DNA of 64,000 nucleotides from Pseudomonas koreensis (GTDB lineage: Bacteria > Pseudomonadota > Gammaproteobacteria > Pseudomonadales > Pseudomonadaceae). Each line of letters begins with the position of its first letter. Positions within the stretch are counted from its first letter, which is position 1. The position numbers and the translations under genes were made by a program. The DNA lies in assembly GCF_024169245.1 (NCBI RefSeq), contig NZ_JALJWP010000001.1, positions 2,729,501 to 2,793,500 of the forward strand, given 5' to 3'. The notes beneath the pieces are model-generated. The model did no database searches, had not been told where the DNA came from, and worked only from the letters and a program-made list of their open reading frames with translations. Shown here piece by piece: positions 18,214-27,358 of the stretch.

Positions 18214-18292
18214 AAAAGATCGCAGCCTTCGGCAGCTCCTACAATGGCAGGGTGTACACCCTGTAGGAGCTGCCGAAGGCTGCGATCTTTTG
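18214..18292. repeat. REPIN (GTAGGAGCTGCCGAAGGC type)
   Basis: Inverted pair between the convergent cardiolipin-synthase-like gene and bglX, with a smaller GGGTGTACACCC palindrome in the loop. Confidence 0.9.
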
Positions 18293-18302
18293 CTTTCATG
18301 GG

Positions 18303-20594
18303 TTACAGCAGTTCAAAGCTCTGCTGCGTCACCGCCTGCGAATCCAGGCCGATCTGCACGTTGAACTTGCCAGGCTCGGCTGCGTATTTGAGCTGGGCGT
18401 TGTAGAACTTCAGGTCGTCCTCGGTGATGGTGAAGTGCACGACTTTCTGTTCGCCGGCCTTGAGCATGATCTTCTGGAAGTTCTTCAGTTCTTTCACCGG
18501 GCGGATCATCGAGCCGGTGACGTCCTGGATGTACAACTGCACCACGGTTTCGCCGTCACGCTTGCCGGTGTTCTTGACCATGACGCTGGCGTCGAGCTTG
18601 CCCGTGGCGTTCAGCGTGGTCGACGACAGTGCCATGTCGCTCAGGGCAAACGTGGTGTAGCTCAGGCCGTAACCGAACGGAAACAGCGGGCCGGTGGTGT
18701 CATCGAAATACTGCGAGGTGTAGTTGCCCGGTTTGCCCGGCGTGAACGGTCGACCAATGCTCAGGTGGTTGTAGTAGGTCGGGATCTGGCCCACGGAGCG
18801 CGGGAAGGTCACCGGCAGTTTGCCCGACGGGTTGTAGTCGCCGAACAGCACGTCGGCGATGGCGTTGCCGCCCTCGGTGCCGCTGAACCAGGTTTCCAGA
18901 ATCGCGTCGGCCGACTGGTTCTCTTCGAGAATCGTCAACGGGCGGCCGTTCATCAACACCAGCACCAGCGGTTTGCCAGTGGCTTTGAGTGCGCGGATCA
19001 ATTCACGCTGGGTTTCCGGGATGTTGAGGTCAGTGCGGCTCGAGGATTCGTGAGACATGCCACGGGACTCGCCGACTGCGGCGACGATCACGTCAGCATC
19101 CTTCGCCGCTTTCAGCGCTTCGTCGATCAGCACATTGGCCGGGCGCGGGTCATCGACCACTTCCGGGGCGTCGAAGTTGAGGAAGTTCAGGTAGTCGAGG
19201 ACCTTCTTGTCGCCAGTGATGTTGGCGCCACGGGCATAGATCAGATTGGCCCTGTCGCCGATCACTGAACTCATGCCGTCAAACAAAGTGACTGATTGCG
19301 CCGGACGCCCGGCGGCGGCCCAGCTGCCCATCATATCGATTGGCGCTTTGGCCAGCGGGCCGACCAGCGCGATTTTCGCGTCTTTCTTCAGCGGCAGGGT
19401 TTCGTTCTGATTCTTCAGCAGCACCAGACTGCGACGCGCCACCTCACGGGCCTCGGCGCGGTGCAGGCGGCTGTCGGCGTAGGTGTCGGCCGGGTCATCT
19501 TCAGCCTTGCCGATGCGTAGGTACGGGTCCTTGAACAGGCCCATGTCGTACTTGGCCGCGAGCACTTCGCGCACGGCGTTATCGATGTCTTTCTGTTCGA
19601 TTTCGCCGGACTTGAGCAACCCCGGCAGCTCTTTGCCGTAGAGCGTGTCGTTCATGCTCATGTCGATGCCGGCCTTGATCGCCAGCTTCGCCGCTTCGCG
19701 ACCGTCGCGAGCAACGCCGTGCTTGATCAGTTCGAAGATCGCACCGTGGTCGCTGACCGCCAGGCCCTTGAAGCCCCAGTCCTTGCGCAGCAGGTCGTTC
19801 ATCAGCCAGGTGTTGGCCGTGGCCGGAATACCGTTGATCGAGTTCAACGCCACCATCACACCACCGGCGCCGGCATCGATCGCGGCACGGTAGGGCGGCA
19901 GGTAATCCTGGTACATCTTCACCGGGCTCATGTCGACGGTGTTGTAGTCGCGACCGCCCTCGACCGCGCCGTACAGGGCGAAGTGCTTGACGCTGGCCAT
20001 GATGCTGTCGGCGGCACTCGGGGTCTCGCCCTGATAGGCCTTGACCATGACTTTGGCGATGCGCGAAGTCAGGTAGGTGTCTTCACCGAAACCTTCGGAA
20101 CTGCGGCCCCAGCGCGGGTCGCGGGAGATATCGACCATCGGCGCGAAGGTGATGTCGAGGCTGTCGGCGGCGGCTTCTTTTGCCGCAACACGTCCGGACT
20201 GACCGATGGCGTCCATGTCCCAGCTCGACGCGAGGGCCAGCGGAATCGGGAAAATCGTACGATGACCGTGGATGACGTCGTACGCGAAAAACATCGGAAT
20301 CTTCAGGCGGCTGCGCATGGCCGCGTCCTGCATCGGACGGTTTTCCGCGCGGGTGATCGAGTTGAACGTGCCACCGATGTTGCCGCCGGCGATCTCCTTG
20401 CGAATCAGCTCGCGGGGCATTTCCGGGCCGATGCTGATCAGGCGCAACTGGCCGATCTTCTCGTCGAGGGTCATTTGTTTCATCAGATTGCTGATGAAAG
20501 CGTCCTTGTTCTCCAGAGGTACCGGGGTCGTGGCGGCCAGTACCTGATGACTGGCCAGGCTGACGAACAGACCCAGCAAACACAGCTTCTTCAT
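18303..20594 (-). CDS. bglX: Periplasmic beta-glucosidase (glycoside hydrolase family 3)
   Basis: A 763-residue enzyme close to E. coli BglX in length. The signal peptide is 'MKKLCLLGLFVSLASHQVLA'. The GH3 N-terminal barrel has 'GFKGLAVSDHGAIFELIK', whose Asp is the catalytic nucleophile. The C-terminal alpha/beta domain holds 'VVAAVGESRGMSHESSSRT', and a fibronectin-III-like domain closes the protein ('LFPFGYGLSYTTFALSDM' onward). It releases glucose from beta-linked glucosides in the periplasm. I use the ATG at 20594, which has GAGAAAA just before it and gives a clean signal peptide. It stands alone, divergent from lemA. Confidence 0.94.
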   Translation of the reverse strand: MKKLCLLGLFVSLASHQVLAATTPVPLENKDAFISNLMKQMTLDEKIGQLRLISIGPEMPRELIRKEIAGGNIGGTFNSITRAENRPMQDAAMRSRLKIPMFFAYDVIHGHRTIFPIPLALASSWDMDAIGQSGRVAAKEAAADSLDITFAPMVDISRDPRWGRSSEGFGEDTYLTSRIAKVMVKAYQGETPSAADSIMASVKHFALYGAVEGGRDYNTVDMSPVKMYQDYLPPYRAAIDAGAGGVMVALNSINGIPATANTWLMNDLLRKDWGFKGLAVSDHGAIFELIKHGVARDGREAAKLAIKAGIDMSMNDTLYGKELPGLLKSGEIEQKDIDNAVREVLAAKYDMGLFKDPYLRIGKAEDDPADTYADSRLHRAEAREVARRSLVLLKNQNETLPLKKDAKIALVGPLAKAPIDMMGSWAAAGRPAQSVTLFDGMSSVIGDRANLIYARGANITGDKKVLDYLNFLNFDAPEVVDDPRPANVLIDEALKAAKDADVIVAAVGESRGMSHESSSRTDLNIPETQRELIRALKATGKPLVLVLMNGRPLTILEENQSADAILETWFSGTEGGNAIADVLFGDYNPSGKLPVTFPRSVGQIPTYYNHLSIGRPFTPGKPGNYTSQYFDDTTGPLFPFGYGLSYTTFALSDMALSSTTLNATGKLDASVMVKNTGKRDGETVVQLYIQDVTGSMIRPVKELKNFQKIMLKAGEQKVVHFTITEDDLKFYNAQLKYAAEPGKFNVQIGLDSQAVTQQSFELL

Positions 20595-20850
20595 GAATTT
20601 TTTCTCAAGGGCCCAAACGGTGATGCAACACCGGCCAGCCAAAATGTAGGGAGCGACTATTGTTGTTCGGGTGCCAGCTCAAAACCTGAGCCGGAAAACC
20701 GCGCCGACAGCGGCAACGTGAACGCGAGGGGCACTTTTTAGCCGATTAACCCGTCGCATGCCAGTGGCGGCGCCGATTATGCCCCAACCGCTGGCCGGGA
20801 ATGCCCAGCGCTCGGTTTTTAAATCAAATGTGTCATGGAGCATCACTGCA

Positions 20851-21459
20851 ATGAATATCAGCCCAACCTATCGTTCACGGCTACAGGTCGCCACTTTGCT
20901 GGTGTTCGCCACGCTGTTGACTGCGTGCGGCATCAACAATATCCCGACCCTCGACGAACAGGCGAAAGCCGCATGGGGCCAGGTGCAGAACCAGTACCAG
21001 CGCCGCGCCGACCTGATTCCCAATCTGGTGGAAACCGTGAAGGGCTACGCCGCCCACGAACAGGAAACCCTGACCGCAGTGATCGAGGCACGGGCCAAGG
21101 CGACGTCGATTCAGGTCGATGCCAGCACCCTCGACAATCCCGAGAAGCTCAAGCAGTTCCAGCAGGCGCAGGATCAACTGACCGGCGCGTTGAGCCGTTT
21201 GATGGTGGTCTCCGAGCGCTACCCGGATCTGAAAGCCAACCAGAACTTCCTCGCCCTGCAATCGCAACTCGAAGGCACGGAAAACCGCATCGCCGTCGCC
21301 CGTCGCGATTTCATTCTGGCGGTGCAGAAATACAACACCGAGATCCGCACCTTCCCCGGTCGCCTGTGGCACAGCGTGATGTACAGCGATCTGCCGATGC
21401 GCGAAACCTTCGAAGCCACCACGCCCGGCGCGGAAAAGGCCCCGGAAGTGAAATTCTGA
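20851..21459 (+). CDS. lemA: LemA-family lipoprotein
   Basis: A 202-residue protein with a lipoprotein signal ending LLTAC (Cys about residue 26). It then has the LemA core: 'WGQVQNQYQRRADLIPNLVE' and 'TVKGYAAHEQETL', followed by long helices and 'VAVARRDFI'-like 'IAVARRDFILAVQKYNTEI'. The function of LemA proteins is not settled. They nearly always sit with TPM-domain genes, as here with two of them downstream. I start at the ATG 20851 because the lipobox then falls at the usual distance; the 31 residues upstream do not form a signal. Confidence 0.9.
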   Translation: MNISPTYRSRLQVATLLVFATLLTACGINNIPTLDEQAKAAWGQVQNQYQRRADLIPNLVETVKGYAAHEQETLTAVIEARAKATSIQVDASTLDNPEKLKQFQQAQDQLTGALSRLMVVSERYPDLKANQNFLALQSQLEGTENRIAVARRDFILAVQKYNTEIRTFPGRLWHSVMYSDLPMRETFEATTPGAEKAPEVKF

Positions 21460-21472
21460 TTCGAGGTTGCCC

Positions 21473-22228
21473 ATGCGTGTGTTGAAACTGGGCCTGGTGC
21501 TGATGCTGTGGCTGTTCGCCGTCAGCGCCCGGGCCGACTTGACGTTTCCGCCGCTGAGCGGACGCGTGGTCGATCAGGCACAAATGCTCGAGCCAACGGT
21601 GCGCGCGCAACTCAGCCAGCAATTGCAGGCCCACGAACAGGCCACCGGCGAGCAATTGGTGGTGGTGACCTTGCCCGATCTGCAGGGCACCACCATCGAG
21701 GACTTCAGCGTTCAGCTCGGCCGGCACTGGGGCATCGGCCAGAAGGACAAGAACAACGGCGCCTTGCTGATCGTCGCCCGTGACGAGCGCAAACTGCGCA
21801 TCGAAGTCGGCTATGGCCTGGAGGATCGCCTGACCGATGCGCAGTCGTCGGTGATCATCCATCAGGTCATCACCCCGGCGTTCAAGACCGGCAACTTCAG
21901 CAAAGGCATCAGCGATGGCGTTGCGGCGATGCTGGTGGTATTGGGCGGCAATCCGCTCGATGAACCGTCCACCGTGTACGAATCCAGCGGCGACCCGGCG
22001 GATGATTTCATCTCGCGGCACCCGGCGCTGTTCATGTTTCTGGTGATGTTGTTCATCCTGACGGTGTTTGTCTGCCAGATGCTCGGTATCCTGCCCGCCG
22101 GTCGGGGCGGCTCCGGAGGAGGGGGCGGCTTCGGCGGTGGCGGTGGATTTGGTGGCGGCGGTGGAGGCGGTGGCTTCAGCGGTGGCGGGGGCAGTTTCGG
22201 CGGCGGCGGTTCGTCCGGCGGCTGGTGA
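21473..22228 (+). CDS. TPM-domain membrane protein (YgcG-like) with Gly-rich tail
   Basis: A 251-residue protein. Signal peptide at residues 1-20 ('LVLMLWLFAVSARADLTFPP'), then a periplasmic TPM (Thylakoid-Psb27-MOLO1) domain with 'GRVVDQAQMLEPTVRAQL' and 'GIGQKDKNNGALLIVARDER'. A membrane helix follows near residue 185, and the tail is almost pure glycine and phenylalanine (positions about 22110-22225). Such tails are usual for the family. The GAGG at 21463 fixes the ATG at 21473. It lies 13 bases after lemA and 33 before a second TPM gene. Confidence 0.88.
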   Translation: MRVLKLGLVLMLWLFAVSARADLTFPPLSGRVVDQAQMLEPTVRAQLSQQLQAHEQATGEQLVVVTLPDLQGTTIEDFSVQLGRHWGIGQKDKNNGALLIVARDERKLRIEVGYGLEDRLTDAQSSVIIHQVITPAFKTGNFSKGISDGVAAMLVVLGGNPLDEPSTVYESSGDPADDFISRHPALFMFLVMLFILTVFVCQMLGILPAGRGGSGGGGGFGGGGGFGGGGGGGGFSGGGGSFGGGGSSGGW

Positions 22229-22261
22229 GATCAAAAGAATAATGAGCAGGCACTTTTCGAC

Positions 22262-22879
22262 ATGGCATTACTGACTGAACACGAACAACGCAAAGTCGCC
22301 GAGGCCATTGCCCGGGTCGAACGTGACACCGACGCCGAACTGGTCACGGTGCTGGCTGCCTGCGCCGATGACTATGCGTACATCCCGCTGCTCTGGGCCA
22401 GCTTGCTGGCGCTGGTGTTGCCGGGCATCGTCCACTACCTCACGGGCTGGCTGACCCTGCGCAGTCTGTTGCTGGTGCAGTGGGGCATGTTCATCGTCCT
22501 GTGCCTGCTGTTTCGTCTGCCGAAGATCACCACCCATCTGGTGCCGCGCCGCGTGCGCCACTGGCGCGCCTCCAACCTGGCGCGGCGGCAGTTTCTTGAG
22601 CAGAACCTGCACCACACCGTGGGCAGTACGGGCATGCTGATTTTCGTCTGCGAGGCTGAGCGATATGTGGAGATTCTGGTGGATGAGGGGATCTCCAAAC
22701 GGCTGGATAACAGCAACTGGGATGCCATTGTTGCAGCGTTTACCGAGCAGGTCCGGCATGGCCGCACGCTGGAGGGGTTTGTCACGTGCGTCGAGGCGTG
22801 TGGCGAGTTGTTGAAGGTGCATGTGCCGGTGACGCAGGTGCGGAACGAATTGCCGAATCGGTTGGTGGTGTTGGGCTGA
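22262..22879 (+). CDS. Second TPM-domain membrane protein
   Basis: A 205-residue protein without a signal peptide. It starts 'LTEHEQRKVAEAIARVERDT', the entry to a split TPM domain, then has two hydrophobic segments (about residues 40-80) and the rest of the domain, 'GSTGMLIFVCEAERYVEILV'. This layout is typical of the second TPM protein in lemA-TPM-TPM clusters. Function unknown; membrane or envelope maintenance has been suggested for the family. Confidence 0.85.
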   Translation: MALLTEHEQRKVAEAIARVERDTDAELVTVLAACADDYAYIPLLWASLLALVLPGIVHYLTGWLTLRSLLLVQWGMFIVLCLLFRLPKITTHLVPRRVRHWRASNLARRQFLEQNLHHTVGSTGMLIFVCEAERYVEILVDEGISKRLDNSNWDAIVAAFTEQVRHGRTLEGFVTCVEACGELLKVHVPVTQVRNELPNRLVVLG

Positions 22880-22904
22880 TATTCCTTCTCGCTTGAGATC
22901 TAGA

Positions 22905-23094
22905 CCCTCACCCCAGCCCTCTCCCAGAGGGAGAGGGAGCCGACCGAGGTGTTCTGTCGAGTTCCGCCGACCTGAAATGCCGAGTCGAACTCAAATCCTG
23001 ACAGCCATAGTCGACTCGGTCGTTCAGGTCGATGTCGAGCGCAAGACACCTCGATCGGCCCCCTCTCCCTCCGGGAGAGGGCTGGGGTGAGGGG
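22905..23094. repeat. Long palindromic intergenic repeat (second copy)
   Basis: About 190 bases. The ends are complementary (CCCTCACCCCAGCCCTCTCC and GAGAGGGCTGGGGTGAGGGG), and inner arms such as 'TTCCGCCGACCTGAAATGCC' and 'TCGTTCAGGTCGATG' also pair roughly. Same family as 9280-9528 but without the tandem duplication. Confidence 0.85.
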
Positions 23095-23191
23095 CTTCTG
23101 GACCGTTGGGTAAATAAGAGGGTGTCCCCAATCCCCATCCCCCCTAAAATACCCGCCATTCCCGATTCCGCCCGTCCGAGGCCGTTTGTCC

Positions 23192-24418
23192 ATGTCCGTT
23201 TCCGCTTCTTCCGCGCCGTCCGCCAAACCGGCCGCCGATCACCACGCCCAGTTCCTCGAACTGCTGCAAACCAGCCTCGACGACAGCGGCTTCATCAAAC
23301 TGGTGCTGGCCAAGTACGTCGGTGAAGAGGCGGATCTGCAGCGGGTCATTGTCAAACCGGTGATGGTCAAGGCGCAGCCGTGTCTGTCTTTCGTTTATCG
23401 CTACAAGACCCGCGACATCACCAAGAACCTGCCGCTGAGCGAGGGCGTGGCGCTGATTGCCGGGCTGTTGCCGAGCTCGTTCAAGAATGCGCACTTGCTG
23501 GCATTGACCGACGAAGCGCAGCTGGAATACAGCAAAAAGGGCAAGAGTTCGCTGTTCAAGAGCAAGCCTCAGCAATTGCGCGAAGCGCCGTCCGCCGAGC
23601 ACAACCGCGAGAAAAACCGCTTCCTCGAACTGAGCCGACCGTTCCTCAAGGACCTGGGCGTGACCAACGCTCAGCACGAACTGATCCCGGCGATGTCGCG
23701 CAAGTGGAAGCAGATCAACAAGTTCATCGAAGTGTTCAGCCATGCCCTGACCTCGTCGCCGCTGGCGCTGGACAAACCGGTGCGGGTCGCCGATTTCGGT
23801 TCGGGCAAGGGCTACCTGACGTTCGCCATTCACGACTACCTGCGCAACACCCTGAAGGCCGAGGGCGAAGTCACCGGCGTCGAGCTGCGCGAAGAAATGG
23901 TCAACCTGTGCAATGCCGCAGCGGCGAAGCTCGAGCATCCGGGGCTGGTGTTCAAATGCGGTGACGTGCGCACGGTGGCGCCGAGTGAGCTGGACGTGAT
24001 GATCGCCCTGCATGCCTGCGACATCGCCACCGATTACGCGATCCACACCGGCATCCGCTCGGGCGCGTCGATCATCATGTGCTCGCCATGCTGCCACAAA
24101 CAGATCCGCCTGCAGATCCAGAGCCCGGCGCTGCTCAAGCCGATGCTGCAATACGGTCTGCACCTCGGCCAGCAGGCGGAAATGGTCACCGACAGCTTGC
24201 GTGCGTTGTTCCTCGAAGCCTGCGGTTACGAGACCAAGGTGTTCGAATTTATCTCGCTGGAACACACCAACAAGAACAAGATGATTCTCGCGGTGAAACG
24301 CGCCGAGCCGGTCGATCCTGCGCAGTTGCTGGCGAAGATCGCAGAGCTGAAAGCCTTCTACCACATCAGCGAACACTGCCTGGAAACCCTGCTGCGCGCC
24401 GACGGCTATATGCAGTGA
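23192..24418 (+). CDS. Class I SAM-dependent methyltransferase
   Basis: A 408-residue protein. The C-terminal two thirds hold a Rossmann methyltransferase: motif I 'RVADFGSGKGYLTFAIHDYL', then 'EVTGVELREEMVNLCN', 'VFKCGDVRTVAPSELDVMI' and 'ALHACDIATDYAI'. The Cys cluster 'IIMCSPCCHKQIRLQ' is characteristic of the group related to eukaryotic GSTCD/METTL25-type proteins, which are thought to act on RNA or protein; this one's substrate is unknown. I take the ATG at 23192, two codons after a TTG, with GAGG upstream. It is a single gene following the palindromic repeat. Confidence 0.85.
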   Translation: MSVSASSAPSAKPAADHHAQFLELLQTSLDDSGFIKLVLAKYVGEEADLQRVIVKPVMVKAQPCLSFVYRYKTRDITKNLPLSEGVALIAGLLPSSFKNAHLLALTDEAQLEYSKKGKSSLFKSKPQQLREAPSAEHNREKNRFLELSRPFLKDLGVTNAQHELIPAMSRKWKQINKFIEVFSHALTSSPLALDKPVRVADFGSGKGYLTFAIHDYLRNTLKAEGEVTGVELREEMVNLCNAAAAKLEHPGLVFKCGDVRTVAPSELDVMIALHACDIATDYAIHTGIRSGASIIMCSPCCHKQIRLQIQSPALLKPMLQYGLHLGQQAEMVTDSLRALFLEACGYETKVFEFISLEHTNKNKMILAVKRAEPVDPAQLLAKIAELKAFYHISEHCLETLLRADGYMQ

Positions 24419-24513
24419 GGGGCAGCTTGTAGTCGGCGCAGGCGACAGACCGCGAGTGCTGGTCTTTACTCTGAAGCGCGAGATCTTTCAATCGCCCCCA
24501 CGGAGGAACAGGC

Positions 24514-24858
24514 ATGTCCGGATGGTACGAAGTGAGCAAAAGCAGTAATGGCCAATTCAGGTTCGTATTGAAAGCGGCGAACGCCGAAACGATTCTGACC
24601 AGCGAGCTCTACAGCACCCGCGCCGGTGCCGACGGCGGCATCGCCTCGGTGCAGGCCAACAGCCCGCTGGATGAGCGCTACGAGAAAAAGTCGACCAGGG
24701 ATGGCAATCCGTATTTCAACCTCAAAGCGGCCAATCATCAGGTCATCGGCAGCAGCGAGTCGTATTCATCGGACGGCGCTTGTGACAAGGGCATTGCCAG
24801 CGTGAAGGCCAACGGCCCGACCAAAGTCATCAAGGACAAGACCCTGCCTGTCCTCTGA
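24514..24858 (+). CDS. YegP-family protein (two DUF1508 repeats)
   Basis: A 114-residue protein made of two DUF1508 repeats. The first has 'GQFRFVLKAANAETILTSEL', the second 'GNPYFNLKAANHQVIGSSES', each followed by a 'GIASVQANSP' or 'GIASVKANGP' unit. Length and layout match E. coli YegP. The function is not established. GGAGGAA precedes the ATG. Convergent with the next gene, with a REPIN between. Confidence 0.9.
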   Translation: MSGWYEVSKSSNGQFRFVLKAANAETILTSELYSTRAGADGGIASVQANSPLDERYEKKSTRDGNPYFNLKAANHQVIGSSESYSSDGACDKGIASVKANGPTKVIKDKTLPVL

Positions 24859-24883
24859 GCTCAGAGCATGAGCCTTTGAAAAC

Positions 24884-24960
24884 AAAAGATCGCAGCCTTC
24901 GGCAGCTCCTACAGTTGGAACGCATTCTCATGTAGGAGCTGCCGCAGGCTGCGATCTTTT
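24884..24960. repeat. REPIN (GTAGGAGCTGCCGAAGGC type)
   Basis: Inverted pair between the convergent YegP-like and DUF4917 genes; one arm has GCAGGC. Confidence 0.9.
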
Positions 24961-24969
24961 GATCTTGCT

Positions 24970-25989
24970 TCAAACCTCGACCGGTACCGACAATTTCGGA
25001 TCACCGAGGGCATGGCTCTTGGCATCAAAGAAGCGCAACTCAACCCCGGTACCTTCAAATACTTTGGCGTAGTGACGCTTCTGATGCTGGATGAACGCCG
25101 CGCTGCGCGGGTAAATCGAGATCGCCACGCACTTCGGGTTAGCCAACCGCAGCGCGCGCACCAGATGCGCATCCTGCTCGCCCAAGGCATGGCCGAAGAC
25201 GCACAGACTGTCGCCATGGGCCAATAACTGCTCATAGCAGAACGACAGATAATCCGAGCTGCGAATAGTCTTGAGCTTGTCGGCGCTCGGTCCTTCGGTG
25301 ACGAACAGCGGCACGTCATCCAGCGTCTTGATCGTATTGTTGATCGCGAAACTGCCGAGCAGGGTGCCCTCGGTCGAGGTCAGTTTGCGTGCGGTGCCGT
25401 CCTGATTGCGCACCAGATGCAGACCGCCGTGCAGATACAACAGGCGCGGTTTTTCCGTGGCACTCTGGCTCAGGTCGAAACTGGCGTCGGGGCCGTTGAA
25501 CAAATCGTCGATGGCTTCGCCCGGGTGCTGTAGCGCCCAATAGTTGAGCAGGTCGTAGTTGCTGGTGAACACCGTCCGATAGCGCGCCAGTTCAGCATTG
25601 AGCACCGTCAGCGTCGAAGGCTGCACCAGCCGCCACGGAATGTGCACCGCGTGCACAGTGTTGATCAGCGCTTCCTTGATCGCGTAATAGCGATTGCGCG
25701 GTGCCGCCGAGCTGACTGCCAGCGCCTTGTTTACCCGGCTGGTGGTTTTCAGTGCGCCGAGCACTTGCTCGAAGCTGCGGGTTTGCAGTGCATCGAACAC
25801 CGCCAGTTCCGAAGGGCTCAGCGGTTTCTCTTCGACCGTACGGGCGTTTTCGAACAGCGAGTCGTAGCCGAAGTCATCCCACACCGCGCGGCTGGCGCCG
25901 TTGCCCACCAGCAAACCGCTGAAATCGGTCGCAGCGCGCAGGGCGTTCCAGTCTTCGAGGGTGGCGTCGACATTCAGAAAATCGGTCAT
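24970..25989 (-). CDS. DUF4917 protein with SIR2-like fold
   Basis: A 339-residue cytosolic protein. It shows the SIR2-like pattern: nucleotide-binding start 'GLLVGNGASRAVWDDFGYDS', then 'TVFTSNYDLLNYW' (the TxNYD-type motif), 'LLYLHGGLHLV' (His-Gly at the place of the catalytic His) and 'CVFGHALGEQDAHLVRAL' (the GxSxxD-like motif near the end). SIR2-like proteins of this shape cleave or bind NAD, and many act in phage defence. Here it stands alone between a REPIN and an alcohol dehydrogenase, without an obvious partner. Its true activity is unknown; the fold call is by motif reading only. Confidence 0.75.
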   Translation of the reverse strand: MTDFLNVDATLEDWNALRAATDFSGLLVGNGASRAVWDDFGYDSLFENARTVEEKPLSPSELAVFDALQTRSFEQVLGALKTTSRVNKALAVSSAAPRNRYYAIKEALINTVHAVHIPWRLVQPSTLTVLNAELARYRTVFTSNYDLLNYWALQHPGEAIDDLFNGPDASFDLSQSATEKPRLLYLHGGLHLVRNQDGTARKLTSTEGTLLGSFAINNTIKTLDDVPLFVTEGPSADKLKTIRSSDYLSFCYEQLLAHGDSLCVFGHALGEQDAHLVRALRLANPKCVAISIYPRSAAFIQHQKRHYAKVFEGTGVELRFFDAKSHALGDPKLSVPVEV

Positions 25990-26071
25990 TGCGTGGGCGG
26001 TCTCAAAACAAGGGGCAGATGGACGGTGACTTTATCACGAGCGGACATTGAGCCAGATCAACATTGGCGGT

Positions 26072-26083
26072 GACCGATCGGTC
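26072..26083. promoter_or_regulatory. Perfect palindrome GACCGATCGGTC upstream of the alcohol dehydrogenase
   Basis: A 12-base perfect palindrome 60 bases before the start of the Fe-dependent dehydrogenase. It is symmetric like a dimeric-repressor site, but no regulator can be tied to it. Confidence 0.4.
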
Positions 26084-26142
26084 GATCCTGTGGGTATCCG
26101 CCGAATCGAGGCGGTCGATCCGGCCCAGTCAGGAGACACACG

Positions 26143-27291
26143 ATGAGCAGCACCTTTTTCATTCCGGCGGTCAACATCATGGGCAGCGGCTGCCTCGACG
26201 AAGCCATGGTCGCGATTCGCAATTATGGTTTTCGCAAGGCGCTGATTGTCACCGACGCCGGGCTGGCCAAGGCTGGCGTGGCCGCGATGATTGCCGAGAA
26301 GCTGGCGATGCAGGACATCGATGCGGTGATCTTCGACGGCGCCAGGCCGAACCCGACCACGGCCAATGTCGAATCGGGTCTGGGGCTGTTGAAGGAAAGC
26401 CACTGCGATTTCGTCGTGTCACTGGGCGGCGGCTCGCCACACGATTGCGCCAAGGGCATCGCCCTGTGCGCGACCAATGGCGGGCAGATCGGCGATTACG
26501 AAGGCGTCGACCGCTCGAGCAAGCCGCAATTGCCGCTGATCGCCATCAATACCACCGCCGGCACTGCCAGCGAAATGACCCGCTTCTGCATCATCACCGA
26601 CGAATCGCGTCACGTGAAAATGGCCATCGTCGACCGCAACGTCACACCGCTGCTGTCCGTCAATGACCCGCAACTGATGGTCGCGATGCCCAAAAGCCTG
26701 ACCGCCGCCACCGGCATGGACGCACTGACCCACGCCATCGAAGCCTACGTTTCCACGGCGGCCAATCCGATCACCGATGCCTGCGCCCTGAAGGCCATGA
26801 GCCTGATCAGCAGCAATCTGCGCCTGGCCGTGCGCGACGGCAGTGACCTCGCGGCGCGGGAGAACATGGCTTACGCGCAGTTTCTTGCCGGCATGGCGTT
26901 CAACAATGCCTCGCTCGGTTTTGTCCACGCCATGGCGCATCAGCTGGGCGGCTACTACGACTTGCCCCACGGCGTGTGCAACGCCGTACTGTTGCCGCAT
27001 GTGCAGAGTTTCAATGCGCTGGTCTGCGCTGACCGACTCAGGGACGTCGCCCACGCCATGGGCGCGGATATTCGCGGTTTCAGCGCAGAGGAAGGCGCAC
27101 AGGCGGCGATCCATGCCATTCGCAGCCTGGCCAAAGACGTCGAGATTCCCGGCGGATTGCGTGAGCTGGGCGCGAAACTCAGCGACATCCCGGTGCTCGC
27201 CGCCAACGCCTTGAAGGACGCCTGCGGACTGACCAATCCACGAGCAGCGGACCAGCGCCAGATCGAGGAGATTTTCCGCAACGCGTTTTGA
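26143..27291 (+). CDS. Iron-dependent alcohol dehydrogenase (group III)
   Basis: A 382-residue enzyme of normal length. The NAD-binding part has '[20 protein letters not shown]' and '[17 protein letters not shown]'. The metal ligands are seen in '[14 protein letters not shown]' (Asp, His), '[19 protein letters not shown]' (two His). It oxidises or reduces primary alcohols and aldehydes with NAD(H); the chain length is not predictable. AGGAG lies before the ATG. The close similarity class is YiaY/AdhB/ErcA-like. A LysR gene follows 67 bases later on the same strand but may serve the next cluster. Confidence 0.92.
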   Translation: MSSTFFIPAVNIMGSGCLDEAMVAIRNYGFRKALIVTDAGLAKAGVAAMIAEKLAMQDIDAVIFDGARPNPTTANVESGLGLLKESHCDFVVSLGGGSPHDCAKGIALCATNGGQIGDYEGVDRSSKPQLPLIAINTTAGTASEMTRFCIITDESRHVKMAIVDRNVTPLLSVNDPQLMVAMPKSLTAATGMDALTHAIEAYVSTAANPITDACALKAMSLISSNLRLAVRDGSDLAARENMAYAQFLAGMAFNNASLGFVHAMAHQLGGYYDLPHGVCNAVLLPHVQSFNALVCADRLRDVAHAMGADIRGFSAEEGAQAAIHAIRSLAKDVEIPGGLRELGAKLSDIPVLAANALKDACGLTNPRAADQRQIEEIFRNAF

Positions 27292-27358
27292 GAAGGGCAC
27301 AGCGGTGACGAACGGCGTTATCCTCGCCGTTCGTTCGCGCCACACCGCCGAGTCTCCC

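Noticed and set aside
22110..22225. Gly-rich DNA repeat as a separate element
   Set aside because: It is the coding sequence of the Gly-rich tail usual in TPM/YgcG-type proteins.
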